The notes under the pieces: model-generated
The model's input: the letters and a program-made list of their open reading frames with translations, nothing else
What the model was told of the DNA's origin: nothing
Databases searched by the model: none
Shown: piece by piece, positions 53,715-62,631 of the stretch
How the letters are laid out: every line of letters begins with the position of its first letter
Numbering within the stretch: position 1 is the first letter of the stretch
Program-made: the position numbers and the translations under genes
From: CAJBLF01 sp964424505
Lineage (GTDB): Bacteria; Patescibacteriota; Gracilibacteria; Absconditabacterales; Absconditicoccaceae
Reading direction: 5' to 3'
NCBI GenBank assembly: GCA_964424505.1
Contig: CAYRIQ010000001.1
Coordinates: forward strand, 1 to 64,000
DNA: 64,000 nt

Positions 53715-55268
53715 TTATTCGTTGCTAAACACTTCTTCTATACCGTCTTTCAAGCTATATCACTCCATAAATTCTTTCAGGTGTGGTTTTTTTTTGATCA
53801 ACGTATCTATACTAAGGATGAGCGAATCATAATCTCAGGACTTGGGATAGACATAGGTAATCGGATCTAAAAGGCCAGTCGGTCTGATGATTTGCTCGAC
53901 GATCTTATCAGACAATTTCAGTTCATATTCACTAGGAGTTGCTGATAAAAAAATAGATTTCGTATCTTTTTTATGCTTTTTAACCAAAGTAATTAACTGA
54001 TTTTCTCCACGTGCTTCTTTCATTTTTTTATACATATTGAAAATTTCCACATGAGTGTTTGATACATTTGAACTGATATCAAAGGCTTGATCGAGAACAA
54101 TATCATTGATATCTTTCCATCATAAAATTCCCTCTAGCTCCTCAAATCTCAATGGTCTATGATCTACCGCTGAAGGAAGTCTAAATCCATATTTTATCAG
54201 ATTTGCTTTTCTTGATCTATCACCTCCAGGCATTGCTCTCAACTGTGGTAAGGTCATATGTGATTCATCGATAATCAATAAGAAATCATCGGGAAAATAG
54301 TCAAAAATAGTATTTGGTGGTTCTCATGGCAATCTATTATCAAAGTAGAGAGAATAGTTTTCGATACCGTTTACGAATCACGTCTCCTTGATCATTCTGA
54401 TATCATATTCCACTCTTTTTTTGATTCTCTCTGCCTCCACCAACATTCATTGTTTTTCAAATTCTTTTACTCTAAGCTCTTTTTCTGCATTCATTTGTTC
54501 CAAGATAGTATCTATATCAGAAATATCTTGCAAAAACTGCGTCGCTGGTCGGAGCGTTACTTTATTTTTATTTTCTTTATGTTCAAAAGTCAGTGAGTCT
54601 TTGAGTTCAATCAATTCAAGGGTTTCTTCATTGAAATGTAATCTATAGACAAATTTCTCTGTACTGGAAAAAATATCCAGAATATCTCCTTTAAATTCAA
54701 ACATTCCATGTTCTATCTTAGCAAGGATAGGTTTGTATTGCATATGGAGGAGCTGTTTTTTGAGCTCTTTAAATATATATTGTTTCCCGACTTCAAATTG
54801 CAAACAGTTTTCTTCAAAAAATCTTTTTTGTCAGAGTCCATAAAGTGAAGAAGCTGAAGCGACAACAATTACGTCTTTTCTAGTCAATAATGATGCCATA
54901 GTTGCAAGTCTATACATTTCGATCTCTTGGTTGATAGTTGCCTCTTTTTCTATGTATACTCATTGAGCAGGGAGATAGCTTTCTGGTTGATAATAATCAA
55001 AATACGAGACAAAATAATGTACAGCATTATTCGGAAAAAAATATTTGAATTCTGTAGCAAGTTGTGCAGCAAGGGTCTTATTATGCGAGATGATAAGTGT
55101 TGGTTTTTGAAGATGTTGAATCATATTTGCCATCGTAAAGGTCTTTCCAGTTCCTGTAGCTCAGAGGAGAGTAGCCTTATTTTTTCCACTGGCAAAAAGC
55201 ATTTTTATCTCCTCAATAGCTTTGATTTGATCTCCAGCTGGTTTATATGATGATTGTAGTTGAAACAT
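53715..55268 (-). CDS. uvrB: Excinuclease subunit UvrB, C-terminally truncated
   Basis: UvrB verifies DNA damage in nucleotide excision repair. The frame starts at ATG 55268 (MFQLQSSYKPAGDQIKAIEE). The Walker A is GATGTGKTFT (first Gly by TGA), then VSYFDYYQPESYLP, the beta-hairpin region IEKEATINQEIEMYRL, DESHMTLPQLRAM, GFRLPSAVDHRPL and RPTGLLDP. Shortly after that the protein ends (EEVFSNE) at 517 aa against a usual 660 or more. The second helicase domain (motifs IV-VI) and the UVR coiled coil are missing, so excision activity is doubtful. A nested repeat begins 17 bp after the stop. Confidence 0.88.
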
Positions 55269-55381
55269 ATGAAGCATATATAATATAAATGAGTATACCT
55301 TATAGAGTTTTTTTTATAAAAATCCACCAGTAACTGAAATAAATTACTCTATTCTATGTAAAAAATTGTTACAATTGCGAC

Positions 55382-55411
55382 TTGACATTTTACTTTATAT
55401 CTTTATATAAA
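55382..55411 (+). promoter_or_regulatory. Predicted promoter
   Basis: TTGACA (55382-55387), 18 bp, TATAAA (55406-55411), 26 bp before the ATG at 55438. It is one of the best sigma-70-like sites in the window. Confidence 0.65.
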
Positions 55412-55437
55412 CAAGATAAACAAAAAAACAAAATAAT

Positions 55438-55662
55438 ATGCCAAAACGTAAACGAATTCGAATTCCTGTTGCAATATGCAACAGCAATCCCAGCTACACG
55501 CATGTTGGGCATTATGGTTCTAAAACCATAGACAATCAACAAGATCAAAGGTGTATCATAAAAGATCAAATCAAAAATGATGTTTTAGGTATGTTTAATC
55601 GATTTGGGATGAAAATTTTTTTATGAAATATTGCCGTGTGAATTTCACACGGTTTTTTTTAA
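55438..55662 (+). CDS. Small basic hypothetical protein (62 or 74 aa)
   Basis: MPKRKRIRIPVAICNSN begins a short basic protein with its own promoter. A TGA at 55624 lies just before a terminator hairpin. Under code 25 the frame runs on through the hairpin (GNIAVGISHGFF) to a TAA at 55660 in the T-run. An end inside the terminator is odd, and the TGA looks like a former stop. No family recognised. Confidence 0.55.
55633..55660 (+). terminator. Rho-independent terminator
   Basis: GCCGTGTGAA pairs with TTCACACGG, followed by eight T. It overlaps the code-25 C-terminus of the preceding small gene. Confidence 0.85.
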
Positions 55663-55664
55663 AC

Positions 55665-55711
55665 AAAAAAAACTCACCGAAGTGAGTTTTTTACTCCCGC
55701 GAAGCGGGAAT
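55665..55711. terminator. Terminator for rplI, followed by palindrome
   Basis: AAAAAACTCAC pairs with GTGAGTTTTTT (55668-55692) and has T-runs on both strands, suiting rplI, which ends at 55733 on the minus strand. Next to it is TCCCGC-GAA-GCGGGA (55695-55709), the core of the dispersed repeat. Confidence 0.75.
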
Positions 55712-55732
55712 ATGATAAGCATGGTTATGCTT

Positions 55733-56392
55733 CTAGTCTTTAAATTTTTCTTTAAGTCTTTTTATGGTTTCTTCTCTTTTTGCCAATCTTGCCACTTCTT
55801 TTTCAGCTGCCATCTCTTCTCTAGTTTTTTTTACTTTTCCATCTTCTATTTCAGTTTCTTCATATTTTTTAGGGTTTTTTGATGCAAGATGTTTTGCTAT
55901 TTTTTCCGCTTCTTCAGGATCTTGTTCTACTTTTACTATAACTTCTTTTTTTAGGTCTTTGTAGAGAAAAGGAATAGTAAATATGCCAAGTGCAGTAATC
56001 TTTTTTTTGAGTTTCAAATAATGCGGTTCAATAGTTACTCCGTATATTTCTTTGATTATAGTAGCTACATCAGACTCATCTACTTTTGCGTAAAGTGTGC
56101 CATCAGCATTTGCTTTTCTTACGAGAGTAATGTTGTTGTCGCTAGCAAGTTTGCTAAATAAATCTTCGAGTCATGTAGCTTTCTTTTTTCTTTCCGTCTC
56201 TGCAGCCACCATTTTTTGAGCAAATTTATTTTTGTTGCTTGCATCTGCCAAAACAGCTATTGCTTTGGGCAATAAAACATTTCTAGCAAAAATAGGTTTT
56301 ACCCTTACGATTTCAAATTTTTCTCCGAGATGTTTGTCACTTTGCAAGAGGATAACTTCTATCGTCTTGTTTTCTAATTTTCTTCTTGGCAT
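55733..56392 (-). CDS. rplI: Ribosomal protein L9, extended
   Basis: 50S protein at the base of the L1 stalk. ATG 56392 (MPRRKLENKTIEVILLQSDK) fits; upstream in-frame Met codons do not. The N-terminal domain has LGEKFEIVRVKPIFARNVLLPKAIAVLA, followed by the long connecting helix and the C-terminal domain (VTLVRKANADGTLYAKVDES). At 219 aa it is about 70 residues longer than usual because of a charged helical tail from about residue 150. L9 is absent from some CPR lineages, so its presence is informative. Confidence 0.9.
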
Positions 56393-56496
56393 CAGTATAT
56401 AAACAATAATTAAAAGACTTGTATAATGGTATTTGTAATTAACAAAAAAATACGCGTCCATATATATATAAATTTTTAGAGTAATTGCAAATGAAT

Positions 56497-57126
56497 TTAG
56501 TCGATATCGCTTATTCATGTGATAATAACCTCTTTGATTTGTATATTTGCTTTGAGAAATAGCGTTTGTAACAGCTTTTGTGCATTGGTTTTAGTGTCTT
56601 GAAAAAGAGTTCAACTCAATATATCTTGTACGATCAATTCACTAGCTTTTGCTTTAAGTTGTTGTTCCATATCTCTATCTTTTTTTGTAATGATATTGCC
56701 AGTCTTGATGCTTGGTAATGCTCAAGTAAGTTGGATGTCCAAAATGTGTGGTTTTCACAAAATAATACGTACCGTTCCATCACGAGATACTTGTATGTCT
56801 CATGTATCTATACCATCAAATATGTATCCTGCACTGATGTATCATTCTACATCCAAAATCATAGCACTTTTGAACAATACATTGTTTATTAGTTCTTCTA
56901 CACCGATAGTCGGTACTAGACTAGCCAATTCTTGCTCTCATGTGATAGTTTTATGAAATGGTATACGTGCTGTTTCTAATTTTTGCAACAAAATAAGTTG
57001 AGTTGCAATAGCATCTGTAGTTTGTCTAATTTTTTGTCCTCATTTATATTGCAACCATCACCAAAAACCATATATACAAATAAATACAATACATATTGCA
57101 ACAAAGTATTTTATAGAACGCTTCAT
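56497..57126 (-). CDS. DUF4230 domain protein, membrane-anchored
   Basis: 209 aa. N-terminal transmembrane anchor (YFVAICIVFICIYGFWGW), then a domain like DUF4230: KSAMILDVEGYISAGYIFDG, DIQVSRDGTVRIILGKP, and a helical end with KLLQTLFLKANIQIKEVII. Function of the family is unknown. The final TGA is followed by six more codons to TAA at 56497. It is divergent from the DUF192 gene, with 66 bp between the starts. Confidence 0.7.
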
Positions 57127-57192
57127 CAAATTCAGAAAACGACTAAAAATAGAAAAGATATACCAACGTTTCATTATACTATCAAATTACTT

Positions 57193-57666
57193 ATGAAAAA
57201 CAACATAAAAAGAAATACCTGGATTTGGATCACGATTGGACTACTTTTTGCGATAGTGGCTTACTATCTCATTACCAATACTATTCATACAAACACCATG
57301 AGTTCTAAGATATGTATAGAAAAAATATGTTTTGCTGTGGAGATTGCTCGCACAAAACAAGAACAAGAAAAATGACTGATGTATCGTATGAGTATGCCAG
57401 AAAAAGAAGGTATGGTATTTGTTTTTCCACAATCTGATGTATACAATTTTCGAATGAAAAATACTCGTATTCCATTGGATATAGTACGAATAGATGACCA
57501 CTACACAGTAGTTCGTGTAATAACTGCACAACCATGTACAAAAGATCCTTGCCCTGTATATAAACCACAAAAAATATGACAATACGTTTTGGAAATCAAT
57601 GCAGGAATAGCATCTAAATATGGAGTGCAAGAATGAACAGTAATGAATTTTCAGAATATTAAATAA
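57193..57666 (+). CDS. DUF192 family protein
   Basis: 157 aa starting MKNNIKRNTWIWITIGLLF, with one N-terminal membrane helix and an exported DUF192 domain: ARTKQEQEKGLMYRM, EKEGMVFVFPQSDVYNF, MKNTRIPLDIVRID, a CPVY Cys/Pro segment and VLEINAGIASKYGVQEG. The family is widespread in bacteria and archaea, with no agreed function. Three Gly codons are TGA. Next gene rnpA follows after 50 bp. Confidence 0.88.
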
Positions 57667-57716
57667 TTGGGAAAATATATCTATCAATATATTTTTTATA
57701 TGATAAATGACGTGTT

Positions 57717-58121
57717 GTGTTACAAAAAAAACTGCGTTTAACTACTAAGGATGTCCTATATATTACTAGAAAAAGACAATACATAGGTCAGTGATTGTTT
57801 TGATTTTTTTATATCAATCAATATTCGGGGCTCAAGTACAATCAAATTTCCTCTCATATTACAATAAAGTTGTCAAAAAGATCTGTAGTAAGACATATAT
57901 GTAAAAGAGCTATTATGCAATGGATTCAAAGCAATGATGTCGTACAATCACCAATATCACATACTTTTTACAAAATTTTTATTGTACTTTCCAAAAAAAA
58001 TACAGAGGAGATAGAGAAAAAAATTGCAAATTTAATAAAAAAAGATACAATTGCTTATATTCAGGAAGAATTTGAAAAATCGTGGAAATGATTTGTTGCG
58101 CGCTTAAATTCAAAGATCTAA
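57717..58121 (+). CDS. rnpA: Ribonuclease P protein component
   Basis: Protein subunit of RNase P, which trims tRNA 5' leaders. The frame starts at GTG 57717 (VLQKKLRLTTKDVLYI); no ATG is available in it. It shows the small basic alpha/beta pattern: KLRLTTKDV, a central QISSHITIKLSKRSVVRHICKR stretch standing for the family's SKKVG-AV-RN--KR motif, then FYKIFIVLSKK. 134 aa, a normal size. rpmH is far away (19.5 kb), and yidC does not follow, so the usual origin-linked cluster is dissolved. Confidence 0.75.
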
Positions 58122-58147
58122 ATAGTTTTACATAGTATTCTAGTCAT

Positions 58148-59410
58148 ATGAAGTTTTTCAAAAAAATTGTACAATGAGGATCAGATTTATTTAAATCTAT
58201 TAAATCTGACAATAGAAAAGAACTTTTGGAATTGGAAAAATTGGAAAAAAAAATAGAAGAACAGCAAAAACAAGAAAAAAAATTGATGGCAACTCCATTC
58301 GTTATCACCAATAGAATGTTTGTAAAATTTTGGGCAATTGGTGTTTTAGTGATTTTTATGTGATTGTTGGTATATACATCATTGAGTATTTTATATCTCA
58401 TCTTTATGGCATATATTGTTTCTCTAGCGATAGAAGCTATTATTGATTTTTTACAAAAAAAAATACATCATAGAGGCATATCTATTATATTAGCATATCT
58501 GTGTATTATTATTGCTTTTTTGTGATCTATGGTATTTATTATTCCATTTATGCTCAATCAGATATCTGATATTTTGACTATATTTATTTGAAATGTTGCT
58601 CATTTTCAGCAGGCATTGGAAACCAAATCTTTGATAGGGCTTATCCAAGATATTCATCGATTGCCTTCAGGACTCAAAACAGCACTATTAGATTCATTTA
58701 GTAATCCAGCAGTGGTAAATTGAGTACAAAGTCAATTACAGCAAAATATCGCACAAATAGTTAATCTTGGAACTACATATGCAACGAATATAGGAAATAT
58801 GGCAGTAAGTGCAGTCGGTACATTTTTTAATGTAATTACGCAAACTTCTATTGTGCTGACTCTTGCGGTATTGTTTTCTATTCAAAAAGATGCAGTTATG
58901 AAATTTATAGCGAGACTTGGTGGAGAAAAACAATATAAGTTTGTATATATGAAACTTGAAAGGATATACAAAAAACTTGGTATTTGGCTCAAAAGCCAAT
59001 TGTTGCTCTGTGTTTTTATCGGATTAGCTATGTATATATCATTGTGGATATTAGCAATTTTTGGTATAGATTTACCTCAAAAATGAGCACTTGCAGGGAT
59101 TGCAGCGATGACGGAATTTATACCATATATAGGTCCACTGATCTGATGATTGGCAGCCACATTAGTGGCATTTATTCATTTTGGGCCTTATGGTGCATTG
59201 ATTGTAATAGGCGTAGTGTTTTTGATTCAACGATTGGAAAATAATGTATTGATCCCTTTGTTGATGAACAAAACGCTTGGGGTCAATCCAGTCGTTATTT
59301 TTATCAGTATGATTATTTGAGCGTTGATTTTATGAGTCGTTTGAGTACTTCTTGCGGTGCCTATCGCCGTGATCATTACGCTTATTATGGAAAAAACATT
59401 TGAAGAATAA
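58148..59410 (+). CDS. AI-2E family transporter (PerM-like)
   Basis: 420-aa membrane protein with about seven to eight hydrophobic helices after a charged cytoplasmic N-terminus with a coiled coil (LLELEKLEKKIEEQQKQEKK). The family end is typical: ALAGIAAMTEFIPYIGPLIG, then QRLENNVLIPLLMNKTLGV and a final helix pair. Members export small molecules or act as sodium-proton antiporters; the substrate cannot be told. Many membrane Gly residues are TGA, which makes this gene unreadable in the standard code. Confidence 0.88.
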
Positions 59411-59427
59411 TAGATAATAATTATAAA

Positions 59428-59519
59428 ATTAAAAGACTATAAAGATTAAAAAATTCTGTTTGCTAGGTAACTACGTATACAATATTCAAAATCTTTTAAT
59501 TTTCTAAATCTTTTAAGTA
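59428..59519. repeat. AT-rich inverted repeat before murF
   Basis: AAAATTAAAAGACTATAAAG on the left and ATTCAAAATCTTTTAATTTTC on the right are partly complementary. The pair closely resembles the one before mutL at 46563-46664. Confidence 0.5.
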
Positions 59520-59523
59520 TATT

Positions 59524-61089
59524 ATGAAAAAAAAGTTATTGCGACAATACTATAAACTACTTGGAAAGTTGGCTCATGGATATATCAACAAACATAATCC
59601 ACAAGTCATTTGAATCAACGGAAGTGTAGGGAAAACCTCATGTCGTATGATAATTTATCAGACCTTACAACAATTTTTGCCCCACAAAAAAATATATACC
59701 TCACCAAAAAATTTCAACGGAGAACTCGGACTTTCACTCTCTATTTTTCAGATAGAAAAATGGGAACCAAATATTTGGTATTTTATTGCTACATTAACCA
59801 AACTCATTCGAAAAAGATTTTTCTGATCCAATCCCTACGATATTCTTTTATTAGAATACGGTATCGATCGTCCTGGGGAGATGGACTTTCTTTTGAGTAT
59901 AACTAAACCACAGATAGGTGTTTTTACAGCGGTAGATGCAGTACATTCACAGCAATTTGGCAATCCGGCTGAGATAGCCAGAGAAGAAGTTAAAATGCTC
60001 AAAAACACTTTAGAAATATGATTTCTCAATGCTAATGATGTGTATGCTATCCAGCTTAAGGATCAATTACCTATAGATTATCTGACCTATCAAACGGAGN
60101 NNNNNNNNNACTGGTGGTCAAAATATCCGGCGAAAAATCGGTGGCGCGTCGACTGACCGTGGAGTAACCCAAGCTCATGCGCCTGATTCCCGCCCTTACC
60201 TTCCTGCTCGCCATTGTCAATCAGGGATTTTCCATGCTGAATCCGGTCATATTGGGAAAGATTATTGACGATTATGCAACCAAACCAGATCAGCCTGCCG
60301 ATATTTTTTTCAAAGATGAAAAGTTTTTTCTCTCAGATTTTAAGGGAGGCATAGGCGTGCAATTCAATCTTCGAATAAAAGAAAAAAAATATACCATTAG
60401 TACAAATATTTTAGGAAAAGCAAATTATGGCTATATTGGTATAGGATTGGCAGTTGCTAGTATTTTAGATTATAAATATGCTAAAGCAGCACTCAAATCA
60501 GAAAATCCAGTATTGAAAAATGGTTTTCATCAAGAAATACAACTAAATTATCAACTTCAACCGGGAAGGTTATCAGTGTTTCGTGGGATAGAAAACAGTA
60601 TAATTATAGATTCAACATATAATGCTTCACCACTTAGCGTAAAAAAAATAATCAATACCGCACACAATCTCAAAATGCAATTATTCCCTCAGAGAAAAAT
60701 TTGGGTGGTGTTGTGAGATATGAGAGAATTAGGCGACCTTACAGAAAGAGAACATAGAATGCTTGCTGGGTACGTAAGCCAAGTCGCAGATCGTGTAATT
60801 CTTNNNNNNNNNNAAATATATGGTAGATTACTTAGCTGATGAGTTGGAAAAAGTAGGATATGAGAAAAAAAATATAGAAAAATTTTATGATGCAACCATA
60901 GCAGGGAAACACATTAAAAAAATGCTCAAAGAAGTTGGTGATGAATGTCTTGTAGTCTGCAAGTGAAGCCAAAATACTATCTTCCTCGAAGAAGCAGTAA
61001 AACATTTTCTACTCAATCCAGAAGATCAGAAAGAACTTACGAGACAGTCTGATCGATGGATGGCAACTAAAAAAAAGTATTTCGGATAA
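59524..61089 (+). CDS. murF: MurF-type Mur ligase, interrupted by two gaps and a foreign insert
   Basis: Mur ligase adding D-Ala-D-Ala in peptidoglycan synthesis. The N-terminal part has QVIGINGSVGKTSCRMI (P-loop), SPKNFNGELGLSLSIF and LLEYGIDRPGEMDFLL, up to a run of N at 60100. After the foreign stretch (60110 to about 60302) MurF resumes with YGYIGIGLAVASILDYKYA, IIIDSTYNASPLSVKK and IWVVLGDMRELGDL. It then meets the second N run (60804-60813) and ends VCKGSQNTIFLEEAVKHFL and a TAA at 61087. Protein length and frame across the gaps cannot be given. Confidence 0.85.
60100..60109. other. Assembly gap (10 N)
   Basis: Ten N inside murF, directly before a stretch of unlike base composition. 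Length is likely a placeholder. Confidence 0.99.
60110..60302 (+). other. Foreign-looking insert: ABC exporter fragment
   Basis: About 190 bp with much higher GC content and a different codon style. From ATG 60177 it reads MRLIPALTFLLAIVNQGF, then LNPVILGKIIDDYA, like the first membrane helices of an ABC exporter, and runs straight into murF sequence. It directly follows an N gap. Most likely a wrongly joined read or contig from another organism. Confidence 0.75.
60804..60813. other. Assembly gap (10 N)
   Basis: Ten N inside the C-terminal domain of murF, after SQVADRVIL. Missing residues cannot be inferred. Confidence 0.99.
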
Positions 61090-61102
61090 AAAAATACACA
61101 GA

Positions 61103-61263
61103 CGTCATTCCAGCACCCCATTGCATCATTCCCTTTACTCCATTACGTCCGTTTTACTCCATTACGTCATTCCGGTGTTTTACTGCATTACGTCATTCCC
61201 GCGAAAGCGGGAATCCAGTTTGCTTAGTATTCCGCCTACCTGCGGTAGTGGCGCCGGAATGAT
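61103..61263. repeat. GTCATTCC-type repeat cluster
   Basis: Starts CGTCATTCC and ends GGAATGATG, holds several tandem ATTACGTCATTCC units and a perfect TTCCCGC-GAAA-GCGGGAA hairpin (61196-61213). It fills the gap between the convergent murF and 7TM genes and resembles the elements at 13.1 and 53.6 kb. Confidence 0.75.
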
Positions 61264-61265
61264 GT

Positions 61266-62567
61266 TTATTCTTCTTCCTCCTCAGTTCCTGAGTGATTTT
61301 TTAATAATGGCATGAAACGGAAGTATTCGAGAAGTTGGAGTCCAGTAAATCTTCCGACAATGATATTGAAAAAGAAAATCAGAATTAATAATTCAGGAAA
61401 TGCTAGGAGTAGATGTTTGAGTCACGTTCGATAAAATAATCCAAAAACAGCAAAGGAAACAAGTAAAAATTCCACAAATGCTATTCGTCGTCCAGTACTA
61501 AAAATTTTAAATCCATCGTTAAATACTTTGTCGCTAACCAAGATAATAAAGATCATCGGAAAGATAATAAATCCATTAGTAAATATTTGCATATCAATAA
61601 GATTGAGTCAGAGAATGGTATTTAGTCCAAAAAGTAAGAGCATAAGGAAAAAATAGAGGAGTATGAGAAGTGATGTTTTTGCATTATGAAGAAGATACAT
61701 TCTTTTGTTGAATAATTTCATAATAATCTTGGTAATCAATCATATCCCCAATAAAACTAAGCTGAAAGGGACGCCAAGAATAGTCATAGATACTGCAAAA
61801 AGTAAGGGACTATATACACCAAAAATAGAAAATCATACAACTTGTCTCAAGACACTTATAAGTAATGTTCCCAGTGATAAAACCAAAAACATAGTAATAA
61901 GTTCTACAGGAAATCCATGATAAATAAGACGATCTACAAGATAGGAAATAGCGAGATATTTCGGGCTTTCTTGAAATGAAAGTGAAAACGGGGTGATATA
62001 GTTTTCATGATTATTTATTTTACCTAGAGAAAGGGTAGAAAGGAAATTGAGAAGTTTGTCGTTTGAAAGTGTGTATATTGTAGTAATTCACATTGGTTTT
62101 ATATATTTGGCCAGCATTCTTTTAAGAAAAAATTTATTGCTATTGGTGACAAGATAAATGGTTTTGTCATCGAGATTGAGATTGTCTGTAGTGTGCAATT
62201 TTCATAAAATTTGAAGCAGAACGTCAAATTTGGATGTATTGATGATCAACGTATTGCTTGCTTGGATTTCAGTGAGATTTTCTTTTATTTTTGTAAATAT
62301 TTCTTCTTCAGAAAAATTATTATTTTCTGAAATAAAAATTTCTTGGAGCAATATTTTTTGTTTATCAAAATTTGTCTGAAATCATAAATCAAATTCTTCT
62401 CATTGCTCTCAGAGATATATAATCGTTTTTTTATAATTTATTCATTGCGTTGGAGCAGCACAGTGAGTTTGTCATTCGCAGGTTGTTGAAGTAAATTGTG
62501 CTGAGGAAGTAGTAAAGAGAAATACTGTTCCAGTAAGTAAGATGATGAGTGCGATAAGTTTTTTCAT
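61266..62567 (-). CDS. 7TM/UUP1-type membrane protein with N-terminal exported domain
   Basis: 433 aa. A signal peptide (LIALIILLTGTVFLFTTSSAQ) precedes an exported domain of about 180 residues. Seven membrane helices follow with VELITMFLVLSLGTLLISVL, RQVVGFSIFGVYSPLL and LVSDKVFNDGFKIFSTGRR. This layout matches the 7TM family usually fused to an inactive transglutaminase domain (7TM_transglut/UUP1); the exported part here is too diverged to confirm. The C-terminus is acidic (GTEEEEE). No function known; envelope role inferred. Confidence 0.65.
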
Positions 62568-62631
62568 GGAAAAAATATAGACAAGTAAATTATCTGTATT
62601 TAAGTGATTTTAAGAGGGGAATCAAGAGAAG

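Noticed and set aside
60177..60716. Open frame of 179 codons starting MRLIPALTFLL
   Set aside because: It joins an ABC exporter fragment of unlike composition to MurF sequence next to an N gap; a chimera, not a gene.
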